A DNA stretch of 56,474 bases from Streptococcus suis. GTDB lineage: Bacteria; Bacillota; Bacilli; Lactobacillales; Streptococcaceae. Position 1 is the stretch's first letter. Every line of letters begins with the position of its first letter. The notes beneath the pieces were generated by a model that saw only the letters and a list, made by a program, of their open reading frames with translations, was not told the origin of the DNA and ran no database searches. Where the stretch lies: the NCBI RefSeq assembly GCF_002964575.1, contig NZ_POQQ01000047.1, forward strand, positions 1 to 56,474. The letters run 5' to 3'. A program made the translations under genes and the position numbers. Positions 1 through 8,616 of this stretch are shown here, piece by piece.

Positions 1-294
1 TTCAAGAACTTAGTCAAAGAGGAATTGACAAGTAAAGAGGGAGCCCGCATTTATGCCAAACGCAAGGTGGATGTCGAACCTGTATTTGGTAGGATGAAGG
101 GTGTTTTTGGCGTACGCAGAGTCCATGTCAGAGGTCAAAAAGTGGTTGAAACCGAGATAGGCTTCCTCCTAATGAGCATGAATCTAACGAAATTGGCTAA
201 GAAATTAGTCCAAGATAATAGAGATAAAAAGAAAAACACAGACAGTACGGCTGGATTTCATCAGAAGCAGCTCGAATCTATCTGTGTTTTTTAG
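1..294 (+). CDS. 3' end of an IS transposase (DDE type, IS1182-like), cut by the window edge
   Basis: The frame is open from the first base, so this is the C-terminal 97 residues of a longer transposase whose start lies outside the window. The visible part has a basic stretch followed by VEPVFGRMKG, then a hydrophobic helix ending MSMNLTKLAKKL. That arrangement is typical of the last block of DDE transposases of the IS1182/IS4-like type, where the Glu of VEPVFG is probably the final acidic residue of the catalytic triad. Whether the element is intact cannot be told here. The family call rests on remembered motifs only. Confidence 0.75.
   Translation, partial: FKNLVKEELTSKEGARIYAKRKVDVEPVFGRMKGVFGVRRVHVRGQKVVETEIGFLLMSMNLTKLAKKLVQDNRDKKKNTDSTAGFHQKQLESICVF
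233..290. repeat. Inverted repeat overlapping the transposase 3' end
   Basis: A 10-base arm AAAACACAGA (233-242) is exactly complementary to TCTGTGTTTT (281-290). The loop is 38 bases and codes for the last residues of the transposase. It could be a terminal structure of the IS or a terminator, since the right arm ends in a T run. Confidence 0.5.
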
Positions 295-370
295 TTATTG
301 GCTAGTTTTTGCCCAGCCTCTTTTTTTGAATAAAAAAATATAAATTTCGCATAAAAATACAAAATTAGTA

Positions 371-399
371 TTGACAACTGTATAAAATTACTTTATACT
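371..399 (+). promoter_or_regulatory. Sigma-A promoter for the amino acid-binding lipoprotein gene
   Basis: TTGACA at 371-376 and TATACT at 394-399 are separated by exactly 17 bases. The predicted transcript start near 406 gives a leader of about 110 nt before the gene at 519, with room for the short ORF at 430-459. Confidence 0.85.
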
Positions 400-429
400 A
401 GACATATCTTTTGAAAAGAGGAAGAAAAT

Positions 430-459
430 ATGGGGAAAATTGCTTTCAAAGCCCGATGA
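430..459 (+). CDS. Possible 9-codon leader ORF (MGKIAFKAR)
   Basis: An ATG at 430 preceded by AAGAGGAAG, a fair ribosome binding site, opens a nine-codon ORF ending TGA at 457-459. It lies in the leader of the transporter gene at 519. Just after it, CGATG (454-458) can pair with CATCG (477-481), followed by GTTTTAAT. Three of the nine residues are Lys or Arg, which would fit sensing of basic amino acids, but no translation evidence exists. It could be chance. Confidence 0.35.
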   Translation: MGKIAFKAR

Positions 460-518
460 TTCTTTAGAAAAAATGACATCGTTTTAATAAAAAATAAAAG
501 AAATAAGAGGATACAAAT

Positions 519-1328
519 ATGAAAAAATTACTTACATTAGCAGCTACCTTGTTGGCAGGATTTACACTGGCAGCTTGTTCATCAACCAGCTCTTCATCAA
601 GCCAATCAACACTTGAAAAAATCAAGGAAAAAGGAACCTTGGTTGTTGCGACCAGTCCTGACTATGCACCATTTGAATTCCAAACACTTGTAGATGGAAA
701 AAATGAAGTGGTTGGTGCTGACATTATGCTAGCACAGAAAATTGCTGATGAACTAGGTGTGAAACTTGAAGTGTCATCAATGAGTTTTGATAACGTTTTG
801 AACAGTGTCCAATCTGGCAAGGCTGACATTGCCATCGCAGGCCTATCTTACTCTGAAGAACGTGCCAAAGTCTTTGATTTCTCTGAAAGTTACTACCAAA
901 TTGCCGATGTCCTACTCGTTAAGAAAGAGAATGCTGAAACTATTTCAAGTGTAGACGCACTTTCAGGAAAATCTCTAGCAGTTCAAAAAGGTTCAACTCA
1001 AGAAACCTATGTCAAAGAAAAAATGGCAGATGCAAAAATTGTTTCCTTGACACAAATGGGTGAAGCAGTTAATGAATTGAAGACGGGTAAAGTAGAAGCA
1101 GTCTTGATGGATTCACCAGTTGCAGCAGGCTATGTTTCACAAAACAGCGACCTTGCCATTGCAGCAGTGGAATTTCCAACTATTGACGAGAACTCAAAAG
1201 TTATCGCCCTTCCAAAAGGAAGCACAGACCTAAAAACTGAAATTGACAAGGTCATCGCTCAAGTGAAAGCAAGTGGCGAATTTGATACCTTCCTTGAAAA
1301 AGCAGCAACCTATACAGCAGTTGAATAA
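519..1328 (+). CDS. Amino acid ABC transporter substrate-binding lipoprotein
   Basis: This 269-residue protein captures a polar amino acid outside the membrane and delivers it to an ABC permease. The N-terminus is a lipoprotein signal with lipobox LAAC and Cys20 as the lipidated residue, followed by a Ser-rich spacer. The rest is one type-3 solute-binding domain, with the usual opening TLVVATSPDYAPFEF and the GKADIAIAGLSYSEERA hinge segment. It resembles the pneumococcal AatB arginine-binding lipoprotein, which is also encoded away from its permease, but ligand specificity cannot be read from sequence. No permease or ATPase gene is adjacent. Start chosen at the ATG after AAGAGG. A strong promoter lies at 371-399 and a terminator at 1337-1366, so it is monocistronic. 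Confidence 0.9.
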   Translation: MKKLLTLAATLLAGFTLAACSSTSSSSSQSTLEKIKEKGTLVVATSPDYAPFEFQTLVDGKNEVVGADIMLAQKIADELGVKLEVSSMSFDNVLNSVQSGKADIAIAGLSYSEERAKVFDFSESYYQIADVLLVKKENAETISSVDALSGKSLAVQKGSTQETYVKEKMADAKIVSLTQMGEAVNELKTGKVEAVLMDSPVAAGYVSQNSDLAIAAVEFPTIDENSKVIALPKGSTDLKTEIDKVIAQVKASGEFDTFLEKAATYTAVE

Positions 1329-1336
1329 ATGAGACG

Positions 1337-1366
1337 AACAATCATCGGAAACGGTGATTGTTTTTG
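1337..1366 (+). terminator. Intrinsic terminator of the binding-protein gene
   Basis: The stem AACAATCA plus three further pairs (1337-1347) closes on a GAAA tetraloop (1348-1351), returns at 1352-1362 and is followed by a T run. Confidence 0.85.
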
Positions 1367-1373
1367 CATGTAA

Positions 1374-1716
1374 AAAGGGAGTGGGAAAGAACTCGACTGG
1401 TCTAAAAAAGAGTTCCCCTCACTTCCAAACAATAGGTTCGGGCTAAAATAGTCCACTGGACTATTTTAGTCCCACCCCCGTACAGCTCCAACTGTCTGGG
1501 AGACAGTTGGAGGTTGGAAATAAGGCGAACTCTGTTCGCAACAATAGTAAAGGTCAGATTTGGAGTGTAAAACACGAATTGCAGAAATTTGTTTCACAAA
1601 TCCTATCTCCAACCTTTAACAGTCCACTGGACTGTTAAAGCCAATCAACCACTGCGCTGAGTTGTTGACACGAACTCTGAGTAGTGGAGCTGGGCTTGAG
1701 CCCAGCCTCTACATGA
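1374..1716. repeat. Palindrome-rich intergenic repeat, long copy
   Basis: This 340-base gene-free block between two genes holds nested palindromes: 1443-1469 (27 bases, core GTCCACTGGAC), 1486-1512 (12-base arms, GGG loop), 1614-1640 (27 bases, same core) and a GCTGGGCT/AGCCCAGC hairpin near 1690-1710. Segments 1376-1405, 1551-1577 and 1641-1681 recur, inverted and nearly identical, at 15277-15420. It resembles a dispersed non-coding repeat family of streptococci. No ORF or RNA gene was recognised in it. It also separates the convergent genes on either side. Confidence 0.75.
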
Positions 1717-1718
1717 TG

Positions 1719-3557
1719 TTATTTCACACGCTCTAGATAAAAACTAGTCAAACGTGGCACTGTAATTCTAGCGCCGTTTTCATCTGGGTAGAGGCTAAAT
1801 GTTTCCATTGGAAGGACATTTGATGAGAAGACGAGTTTGTACTCGCTATCTGCTGGCAAATCCAGGTGGACATCAAACAATTCCTGATCATTAAAATTAT
1901 GGATGGTCAAGATTTCCTGGTCATCACTCATTCGTGAAAAGGCATAGAGGCTAGCTTCGCTATCAATTTTCACCCACTTAAATCCCTTGTCGTAGGCCTG
2001 GTAATCATACTTCCAGAATGCATCATGCTCACGATAGAAAGTAGACAAGGTCTTCATCATCTGGTAAAAGCTAGAGTGGGTTGGATAGGCAAGCAAATTC
2101 CAATCCATTTCAGTGTATTCATGCCATTCACGGATGTGGCCCCATTCATTGCCCATAAAGAGTAATTTCTTACCTGGATGAGCAAAATAGAAGCTGTAGT
2201 AGACACGCGCCAAATGGAACTTATCTTCGTAATCTCCATTCATCTTATCAATGATAGACAGTTTTCCATGGACCACCTCATCGTGAGACAAGGGCAAGAG
2301 GAATTGCTCATTTTGGTTGTAATACATGCCAAAGGTAATTTCATTTGAATGGTATTTACGATAGACAGACGGACGTTCGACAAACTTGAGTGTATCGTTC
2401 ATCCAACCCAAATCCCATTTCATATCGAAACCGATACCACCTTCCTCTAGGGGATGGGTTACTTTAGGGAAACTTGACGAATCTTCCGCAATCATCAAGA
2501 CACCCTTATAGTCTGTATGAACCATGGCATTGACACGTTTGATAAAATCAATGGCTCCATGGTTGATTTTGTCATCTTCTGTTTCACCACGCCAATAGAG
2601 AAGATAAGATAAGGCGTCCACTCGAATGCCGTCGAAATGGAAGTATTCCAACCAATACTTAAGATTGGATAGAAGGAAGGAACGTGTCAAGCCTTTACCA
2701 AGGTCAAAGTTGGCTGTTCCCCACTGGTGATTTTCACGGTCCTGTTCATGAGGGTATTCATACAACCAACTACCATCAAATTGATAGAGACCATGAGCAT
2801 CCTTACAGAAATGAAGTGGAACCCAGTCCAGAATAACCCCAATCCCAGCCTGGTGACATTGGTCAACTAGGTATTTGAGATCATCAGGCTTGCCGTATCG
2901 GCTGGTAGGGCTGTAATAACCAGTTACCTGATAGCCCCAAGAAGCATCCAGGGGATGTTCGGTGATGGGCAAGAGCTCAATATGGGTGTAATTATTTTCT
3001 TTGACATGCTCAATGAGAAGCGGTGTAATTTCCTTGTAACTATTGAAGGCCTCAAGTGGCGCACCGCCTTCGTTTTTATTAGCAAATTTTTGTTTCCAAG
3101 AGCCAAGGTGGACTTCGTAGATAGAAACAGGTTGCTCCTTAAAGTCATAGTTGACACGATGATACATCCAGACATCGTCTTTAAACTTATAACGAGGATT
3201 GTAGGTTGTTGAGGCAGTGTTTGGTCGCACTTGACTGAAAAAGGCATAGGGATCAGCCTTATAAATTTCACGTCCATCGTGGGTGATAATGAGGTACTTG
3301 TAATCTTCAAGTGATTTTAAGCCTTCTACATAAAGTTGGAAAACACCATCAATTTCCCATTGCATTGGATGGCTACGTTGCCAGTCATTAAAGTTTCCAA
3401 CTAGAAAAACCTCACGGGCATTTGGAGCGTAGACACGGAATTGAGTGCCAAGGATCTTATTGCGCTCCTTTATCAAATGAGCTCCCATTTTCTCATAGAG
3501 AGTGGTGTGTTCACCGGAATTCATATAGTATAAATCCAAATCAGTAAATTCTGTCAT
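1719..3557 (-). CDS. glgB: 1,4-alpha-glucan branching enzyme GlgB
   Basis: GlgB cuts alpha-1,4 glucan chains and rejoins them as alpha-1,6 branches during glycogen synthesis in the cytoplasm. The 612-residue protein has an N-terminal CBM48 domain (about 35-115), then the GH13 barrel with DWVPLHF (244-250), GIRVDALSY with nucleophile Asp314, acid/base Glu358 and LSHDEV with Asp426, and a C-terminal beta domain. Length is normal for the short form of the family. It is the last gene of glgC-glgD-glgA-glgB, 68 bases after glgA, with a hairpin in that gap (3578-3600) that may lower its expression. The start is an ATG after an AAGGAG site. Confidence 0.96.
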   Translation of the reverse strand: MTEFTDLDLYYMNSGEHTTLYEKMGAHLIKERNKILGTQFRVYAPNAREVFLVGNFNDWQRSHPMQWEIDGVFQLYVEGLKSLEDYKYLIITHDGREIYKADPYAFFSQVRPNTASTTYNPRYKFKDDVWMYHRVNYDFKEQPVSIYEVHLGSWKQKFANKNEGGAPLEAFNSYKEITPLLIEHVKENNYTHIELLPITEHPLDASWGYQVTGYYSPTSRYGKPDDLKYLVDQCHQAGIGVILDWVPLHFCKDAHGLYQFDGSWLYEYPHEQDRENHQWGTANFDLGKGLTRSFLLSNLKYWLEYFHFDGIRVDALSYLLYWRGETEDDKINHGAIDFIKRVNAMVHTDYKGVLMIAEDSSSFPKVTHPLEEGGIGFDMKWDLGWMNDTLKFVERPSVYRKYHSNEITFGMYYNQNEQFLLPLSHDEVVHGKLSIIDKMNGDYEDKFHLARVYYSFYFAHPGKKLLFMGNEWGHIREWHEYTEMDWNLLAYPTHSSFYQMMKTLSTFYREHDAFWKYDYQAYDKGFKWVKIDSEASLYAFSRMSDDQEILTIHNFNDQELFDVHLDLPADSEYKLVFSSNVLPMETFSLYPDENGARITVPRLTSFYLERVK

Positions 3558-3577
3558 AGCAATCTCCTTGTTGAAAA

Positions 3578-3600
3578 GGAGTGGACCCTGGTCGCACTCC
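3578..3600 (-). promoter_or_regulatory. Intercistronic hairpin between glgA and glgB
   Basis: GGAGTGGACC (3578-3587) can pair with GGTCGCACTCC (3590-3600) with one bulge. On the minus strand the stem is followed by TTTTC, so it may act as a partial terminator or as an mRNA end-protecting structure within the glg transcript. Confidence 0.45.
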
Positions 3601-3625
3601 CCTTCAGTTTGTTGTCAAATCTTAC

Positions 3626-5071
3626 CTAGCCACTAATTTCACGGTAGAGCCAGATGTACTTTTCAGCAGAAGCAGTCCAGCTGAAATCGCGTTCCATTGC
3701 TTGTTTCACCATAGCGTACCAGTCTTCTGGACGGTCGTAGTAGGTTTGGAGGGCCAAATCATAGACCTGACGCATATTGTAGGCATCGCGACCACCGAAT
3801 GTAAAGCCAGTACCTTCTTTGCTATCAATATGATATGGTGTCACTGTATCCACCAATCCACCTGTTTCGCGAACCAATGGAAGTGTTCCATAGTGCATAG
3901 AGATCAACTGGCTGATACCACATGGTTCAAACATAGATGGCATGAGGAAGAGGTCGCTTGCTGCATAAATCTGATGAGCAAGTGGTTCATTGTAGCCACG
4001 GTAGAAGGCGAATTTTTCAGGATAAGCCTGTTTGAAGTGGTTAAAGGCGTTTTCAACATCTGCTTCACCATTGCCCAAGATGACAAATTGTACATGGGCT
4101 TGGAGAAGGTGGCTGAGAACCTCTGTCAAGAGATAGAAACCTTTCTGCCAAGTCAAGCGGGAAACGATACCAATCATCAACACATGCTCATCTTGAGGAA
4201 GTCCAAACTGAGCTTGCAAGGCTAATTTATTGGCTTTTTTGTCTGTAATTGTTTCAAGACTGTAGTTCTTCACAAGATAATGGTCTGTCTGGCTATTCCA
4301 ACTATCGTAGTCGATACCGTTGACAATCCCAACCAAGTCATGTTTACGAAGTTCCAGCACATGTTGCATATTTTCGCCGAATTCTTCGGTCAAAATTTCA
4401 CGGGCATAGGTATCTGAAACGGTTGTTACCTTGTCAGCGTACAAAATACCCAATTTCATAAAGGAAATGCATTCGTCATGGAAACGAGCAATTCCATCTA
4501 AGTAGTAGCTGTAGTCCATTCCTAAGGCTGACCAGAGAGCTTGTTTATGGAAAATCCCTTGGAAAGCTAGGTTATGAATGGTGAAGACATGTTTGATGGC
4601 ACGGAATTCCTCACGGTAGCTGTAGAATGTACGGCAGAGGAATGGAAGAGCAGCAGTGTGCCAGTCGTGCGTGTGAATGACATCTGGGAAGTAGTTGAGT
4701 GCCTCTAGGAGACGACAAGTAGCGTGTTGGAAATAACCAAAACGCATAGCATCATCGTCATAGCCATAAAGCTCATCGCGTTCAAAGAAGTCACGGTGCT
4801 CGATGAAGTAGAAGGTTACTCCGTCAATCACTTGGCTGTAGACATTGGCCATGGACTGAATATCGCCTGCACGAACATCAAAACTAGACACATAGTCAAA
4901 ATCAGCATGGTTATTGATAGCAATTTTCTTATAGAGCGGTAAAACCACACGGACATCCAAACCCTGTTTTACCAATTCTTTGGGTAATGAACCGATCACA
5001 TCGGCCAAACCACCAGTCTTGATGAATGGAAGTCCTTCAGATGCGACAAAGAGAACAGATTTTTTTGTCAT
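3626..5071 (-). CDS. glgA: Glycogen synthase GlgA
   Basis: GlgA transfers glucose from ADP-glucose to the non-reducing end of a growing alpha-1,4 glucan. The 481-residue protein is a GT5 enzyme with the two Rossmann-like lobes expected. The ADP-glucose-binding KTGGL motif is at residues 18-22, and the C-terminal lobe carries the FEPCGISQL motif with the conserved Glu. Length matches the bacterial family. It starts 8 bases after glgD ends, so the two are almost certainly co-transcribed and translationally close. Substrate supply comes from GlgC/GlgD directly upstream, and the product goes to GlgB directly downstream. Confidence 0.96.
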   Translation of the reverse strand: MTKKSVLFVASEGLPFIKTGGLADVIGSLPKELVKQGLDVRVVLPLYKKIAINNHADFDYVSSFDVRAGDIQSMANVYSQVIDGVTFYFIEHRDFFERDELYGYDDDAMRFGYFQHATCRLLEALNYFPDVIHTHDWHTAALPFLCRTFYSYREEFRAIKHVFTIHNLAFQGIFHKQALWSALGMDYSYYLDGIARFHDECISFMKLGILYADKVTTVSDTYAREILTEEFGENMQHVLELRKHDLVGIVNGIDYDSWNSQTDHYLVKNYSLETITDKKANKLALQAQFGLPQDEHVLMIGIVSRLTWQKGFYLLTEVLSHLLQAHVQFVILGNGEADVENAFNHFKQAYPEKFAFYRGYNEPLAHQIYAASDLFLMPSMFEPCGISQLISMHYGTLPLVRETGGLVDTVTPYHIDSKEGTGFTFGGRDAYNMRQVYDLALQTYYDRPEDWYAMVKQAMERDFSWTASAEKYIWLYREISG

Positions 5072-5079
5072 GATTTCTC

Positions 5080-6195
5080 CTAGATGATTTGATGTGCTTT
5101 GATATAGGCTGGATTTGATTCACTACCTTTGATATCAGTAGAATGAATAATCTTAGTCGATTTATCAATGATGGCATTTTCAACAGTCGTACCATTTTTA
5201 ATTGTTACACCATTGAGAATGATTGAGTTTTTAACAACGACACCTTCTTCAATAATCACATCACGGTCAATAACGGAGTTTTCTACTTGACCATTGATAT
5301 TTGCACCGTTGGCAATCAAACTGCGTTTTACTTCAGCCAGTGGACCATAAAGAGAAGGAGAAGAGTCGCTAGTTTGTGTATGGATTGGCCAGTCGTTTTT
5401 GAAAAGAAGTTTACGTGTGTCACGGTCAATCAAATCAATCTGAGTTTTGAAATAAGATTCTACGTTATTGATACAAGCAACGAAGTCACGATGTGCATAG
5501 CCCATGATCTTGTATTGATCCACTGTATCGCGAAGAATATCTTTCAACCAGTAGAGTGATGAAACCTTGTTAGCACGCTTGATCAACTCGATAAAGGTCG
5601 TGCGTTTCATGATGTAGGCTTCTAGTGAAACAGGACGGTTCTTATACTTACCATGGTTTTCTTCGAAGGCTACAACACGCTTGTTATCATCAAATTTCAA
5701 GGTTTGGCAACCGATGAAGTTTTCTTTGGCATCGGTGATATTCTTATAAAGAACGGTAATATCAGCACCCGTTTTCTCATGTTCTTCCATGACATTTGTA
5801 AAGTCTTGGCTGTAGATGAAGTAAGAAGGTGCAATCAAGACATATTCTTTGGTTGAATTTTCAATAAAATGAAGGTTGTCAGAAAAAGCATTGATATCAT
5901 GTTGGTAAACTGAGTTCGGGTCTGTTACACTATTGAGCAGGCGAAGAGAACCGCGTTTACTGTTGATATTGTAGTGTTTACCAGTACCAACGTGTTGGAT
6001 GGTTGAACGCATATGAACAGGCATGTAGACTTGGAACTCTGTAATCCCTGAGTTTGACATATTTGATAGAACGAAGTCAATCAGTCTGTAGCGTCCCAAA
6101 AAACCAAAGGCTTGTACGCCACGATGTTCCATGACATCACCAAAATGTACATTGTTTCCTTCAATATTTACAATTCCTAGAGTATTTCTTAGCAT
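5080..6195 (-). CDS. glgD: GlgD, non-catalytic-type ADP-glucose pyrophosphorylase subunit
   Basis: This 371-residue protein is a nucleotidyltransferase homologue of GlgC with a C-terminal left-handed beta-helix (hexapeptide-like repeats such as VIDRDVIIEEGVVVKNS). The N-terminal pyrophosphorylase loop, normally LAGGxGTRL, is missing and replaced by NIEGNNVHFGD. This fits the known role of Firmicute GlgD as a regulatory partner that activates GlgC rather than a catalyst by itself. It begins 12 bases after glgC and ends 8 bases before glgA. The identification as GlgD rather than a second GlgC is supported by the lost loop and the gene order. Confidence 0.94.
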   Translation of the reverse strand: MLRNTLGIVNIEGNNVHFGDVMEHRGVQAFGFLGRYRLIDFVLSNMSNSGITEFQVYMPVHMRSTIQHVGTGKHYNINSKRGSLRLLNSVTDPNSVYQHDINAFSDNLHFIENSTKEYVLIAPSYFIYSQDFTNVMEEHEKTGADITVLYKNITDAKENFIGCQTLKFDDNKRVVAFEENHGKYKNRPVSLEAYIMKRTTFIELIKRANKVSSLYWLKDILRDTVDQYKIMGYAHRDFVACINNVESYFKTQIDLIDRDTRKLLFKNDWPIHTQTSDSSPSLYGPLAEVKRSLIANGANINGQVENSVIDRDVIIEEGVVVKNSIILNGVTIKNGTTVENAIIDKSTKIIHSTDIKGSESNPAYIKAHQII

Positions 6196-6207
6196 AGCAG
6201 TCCTTTC

Positions 6208-7335
6208 TTACTTGGTTACATTCTTATCAATCAAGAGGATATTATCAGCGTCACCAGAGAGTTTGGTTCCATCCGCAATCTTAACATTTTCAGCAACGAT
6301 GACATAGTCTAGCTCAACTCCCTCACCGATGATGGCACCAGGAAGAAGGACAGAATTTTTAACCACAGCATCCTTGTTCACTTGTACATCAGTTGAAATG
6401 ACAGAGTGTTCTACGTAGCCATCAATGACAGCTCCTTTGTCGATATAAGCTGATTTAACAGTTGCAGTTGAGCCAATCACTTGAGCTGGAGAGCCCTTGT
6501 CCTCTGAGTAAATTCTCCACGAACGGTCAGAAAGGTCCAAGTCACCAGCATGGTCAATCAAGTCCATGTTTGATTCCCAAAGGCTGTTAACAGTACCAAC
6601 GTCCTTCCAGTAGCCACGGAATGGATGAGCGATAAGAGTACGACCATCTTCCAAGTATTTCGGAATGATATCATGACCGAAATCATGTGAAGAAGTTTCA
6701 GATTTATCATCTTCTTGGAGATATTTTTTCAAGGTCTTCCAAGTGAAGATATAAATACCCATGGATGCCAAGTTGCTCTTAGGATTTGCTGGTTTTTCTT
6801 CAAATTCTTCGATACGGTAATCTTCATCGGTATTCATGATACCAAAGCGTGATGCCTCTTTGATTGGCACTTCAATAACGGCAATAGTAGCGTCTGCTTT
6901 CTTCTGGATATGGGTATCAAGGAGTTTGTCATAGTTCATCTTGTAGATGTGGTCACCTGACAAGATCAAGACATATTCAGGATCGTTCAAATCAATGAAA
7001 TCGATGTTTTGTGTAATAGCATCAGCAGTACCTTTGTACAGACCAAAGCCTTCAATCTTCTCACTTGGAGGAAGGACAAAGACACCAGAACCTTGAACAT
7101 CCAAGCCCCAACGTTGTGATTGGGCAACGTAAGAGTTCAACAGTACAGGTTCATACTGGGTCAAAACGCCGACAATGTCGATACCTGAGTTGGCACAGTT
7201 ACTGAGAGGGAAATCGATAATACGATATTTTCCTCCAAATGCGACTGCTGGTTTGGCGACTTTCTTTGTCAAACCTTCTAGACGTGTTCCACGTCCACCA
7301 GCAAGAATCATAGCTAACATTTTATTTTGAGCCAT
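6208..7335 (-). CDS. glgC: Glucose-1-phosphate adenylyltransferase GlgC
   Basis: GlgC makes ADP-glucose and PPi from ATP and glucose-1-phosphate, the committed step of glycogen synthesis. The 375-residue protein carries the intact nucleotide loop LAGGRGTRL at about residues 11-19, the [19 protein letters not shown] block, [10 protein letters not shown], and a C-terminal beta-helix. It is the first gene of the operon. A promoter overlapped by a cre site lies upstream (7367-7405). RBS TTAAGGAG lies about 8 bases before the ATG. No glycogen phosphorylase or debranching gene lies in this window, so breakdown functions must be encoded elsewhere. Confidence 0.96.
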   Translation of the reverse strand: MAQNKMLAMILAGGRGTRLEGLTKKVAKPAVAFGGKYRIIDFPLSNCANSGIDIVGVLTQYEPVLLNSYVAQSQRWGLDVQGSGVFVLPPSEKIEGFGLYKGTADAITQNIDFIDLNDPEYVLILSGDHIYKMNYDKLLDTHIQKKADATIAVIEVPIKEASRFGIMNTDEDYRIEEFEEKPANPKSNLASMGIYIFTWKTLKKYLQEDDKSETSSHDFGHDIIPKYLEDGRTLIAHPFRGYWKDVGTVNSLWESNMDLIDHAGDLDLSDRSWRIYSEDKGSPAQVIGSTATVKSAYIDKGAVIDGYVEHSVISTDVQVNKDAVVKNSVLLPGAIIGEGVELDYVIVAENVKIADGTKLSGDADNILLIDKNVTK

Positions 7336-7366
7336 CTAACCACTCCTTAAAATATATTATACATGG

Positions 7367-7405
7367 ATTATATCACATAAATAAAAAAAATGAAAGCGTT
7401 TCCTT
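7367..7405 (-). promoter_or_regulatory. glgC promoter with overlapping CcpA (cre) site
   Basis: On the minus strand TATAAT (7367-7372) is preceded by a weak TTTCAT -35 (7390-7395) at 17 bases. The sequence ATGAAAGCGTTTCCTT at 7390-7405 fits the streptococcal cre consensus WTGNAANCGNWNNCWW at every defined position and covers the -35. CcpA bound there would block RNA polymerase, so repression of the glycogen genes in glucose is the simple prediction. Confidence 0.75.
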
Positions 7406-7497
7406 AAAGAAAATAGAATTATTTCATTTTTTCTTTCAAGTGCTTTCATAAATATAGTATAACATATCGTTTTGTGTATGTCTATATAAGAATAGAT

Positions 7498-8409
7498 TTA
7501 TTTTTTACCAAATTTAACTTCTTCTAATAAGTAATTGATAAATTTTTCTCCCATATCTGAGAGCATGGATTTTTCGTGTTGGATATAGACCAATTCAATC
7601 TCGTCATCAAATTCTAGGGGAATAGATACGATGTTATCACCATTGAGATTGGAATTCAGAATACCTGTAGCAATAGTATAGCCATCCAGACCAATCAAGA
7701 GATTGAAGAGGGTGGCACGGTCGGATACGACAATGGATTTCTTATGGTGCTCCTGAGCTAAAATTTCCTCAGCAAAGTAGAAGGAGTTGTGGATACCTTG
7801 CTCATAGCTAAGATAAGGAAATTCTACTAAATCATCAAGAGTAATGGAGTCTTTTTTGGCAAGTGGATTGGTCTTGCTGACGAATACGTGTGGTTTGGCA
7901 GTAAATAGATGGGTATAAGATAGACGATTATCGTCCAAGAGTTTTAGCAAAACATCACGGTTGAAATGGTTGAGGAAGAGGACACCGATTTCTGAACGGA
8001 AATTTTTTACGTCATCGATGATTTCCCATGTCCGTGTTTCCCGTAAAAATAGTTCGTAATCTTCTAGGTCTGTTTCTTTCAAAAGGGATACGAAGGCGTT
8101 GACCACAAAGGCATAGTGTTGTGATGATACACTAAACAGCTGTCGCTTGGCATTCGGGTTTTTATAGCGATCTTCCAACAGTTCAGTTTGTTCTACAATC
8201 TGACGAGCATAAGAAAGAAATTCCATACCATCTTTTGTCAAAGTAATTCCTTTGGAATTGCGTAGAAAAATCTTGATATCCATCTCTTTTTCCAAGTCAC
8301 GTACAGCGTTGGAAAGGCTGGGTTGGGTGATGAAGAGTTGCTTGGCAGCTTCGTTCATGCTACCAGTTTCTGCGATTTTGATAATATAGTATAATTGTTG
8401 AATTCTCAT
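7498..8409 (-). CDS. mtaR: LysR-family regulator MtaR/CpsY
   Basis: This 303-residue DNA-binding regulator has an N-terminal winged helix-turn-helix (residues 1-60, with EAAKQLFITQPSLSNAVRDLE) and a C-terminal LysR effector domain. Sequence and length closely resemble MtaR/CpsY of other streptococci, which control methionine uptake and synthesis and affect cell-wall stability and survival in blood. In those species such regulators bind Met-boxes, and one such box is present at 19202-19218 before a sulfhydrylase gene. Its own promoter (8416-8424) ends only 6 bases before the ATG, so the mRNA may be leaderless. The divergent gene is pyrK. Confidence 0.85.
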   Translation of the reverse strand: MRIQQLYYIIKIAETGSMNEAAKQLFITQPSLSNAVRDLEKEMDIKIFLRNSKGITLTKDGMEFLSYARQIVEQTELLEDRYKNPNAKRQLFSVSSQHYAFVVNAFVSLLKETDLEDYELFLRETRTWEIIDDVKNFRSEIGVLFLNHFNRDVLLKLLDDNRLSYTHLFTAKPHVFVSKTNPLAKKDSITLDDLVEFPYLSYEQGIHNSFYFAEEILAQEHHKKSIVVSDRATLFNLLIGLDGYTIATGILNSNLNGDNIVSIPLEFDDEIELVYIQHEKSMLSDMGEKFINYLLEEVKFGKK

Positions 8410-8415
8410 ATTTCT

Positions 8416-8424
8416 ATTGTATCA
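8416..8424 (-). promoter_or_regulatory. Extended -10 promoter abutting the mtaR start codon
   Basis: On the minus strand TGATACAAT (8424-8416) is followed by six bases and then the ATG (8409). Transcription would start at or next to the A of the ATG, leaving no room for a ribosome binding site. Confidence 0.6.
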
Positions 8425-8428
8425 TGAT

Positions 8429-8457
8429 TTGACAAATTATTCTAAAAAATGTATAAT
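8429..8457 (+). promoter_or_regulatory. Consensus promoter of the pyrK-pyrD-pyrF-pyrE transcript
   Basis: TTGACA (8429-8434) and TATAAT (8452-8457) are both perfect and 17 bases apart. It drives the leader carrying the first PyrR attenuator. Confidence 0.9.
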
Positions 8458-8470
8458 GCTGAAAATATAT

Positions 8471-8568
8471 CCTTTAACTGAGTCCAGAGAGGCGAAGAAG
8501 GGAACGTGATAAATAGGGCAGATACTGCCTTCTTTTCGTGTAACCTTGCTAGCCAGCAAGGTTTTTTC
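8471..8568 (+). promoter_or_regulatory. PyrR-controlled attenuator 1 (before pyrK)
   Basis: The leader holds the PyrR-binding anti-antiterminator signature AGTCCAGAGAGGCG (8481-8494). About 50 bases on there is a strong terminator with stem AACCTTGCT (8542-8550), AGCAAGGTT (8554-8562) and a T run. PyrR with UMP stabilises the binding loop and so lets the terminator form. The longest upstream reading frame runs through this element from 8506 and must not be taken as the start of PyrK. Confidence 0.92.
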
Positions 8569-8616
8569 TCTATATCGACTTTCTTGTTTTCTGTGTTTCA
8601 TAGAATAGGAGAAAAG

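Noticed and set aside
1374..1716. CRISPR array or non-coding RNA gene
   Set aside because: The palindromes differ in arms and spacing and there are no equal spacers; a matching copy at 15247 shows it is a dispersed repeat.
3581..4225. 214-residue plus-strand ORF over glgA
   Set aside because: It is the antisense of conserved GlgA coding sequence and shows no ribosome site or recognised domain.
8506..8616. N-terminal extension of PyrK
   Set aside because: It reads through the PyrR terminator hairpin; the ribosome site and family start are at 8617.
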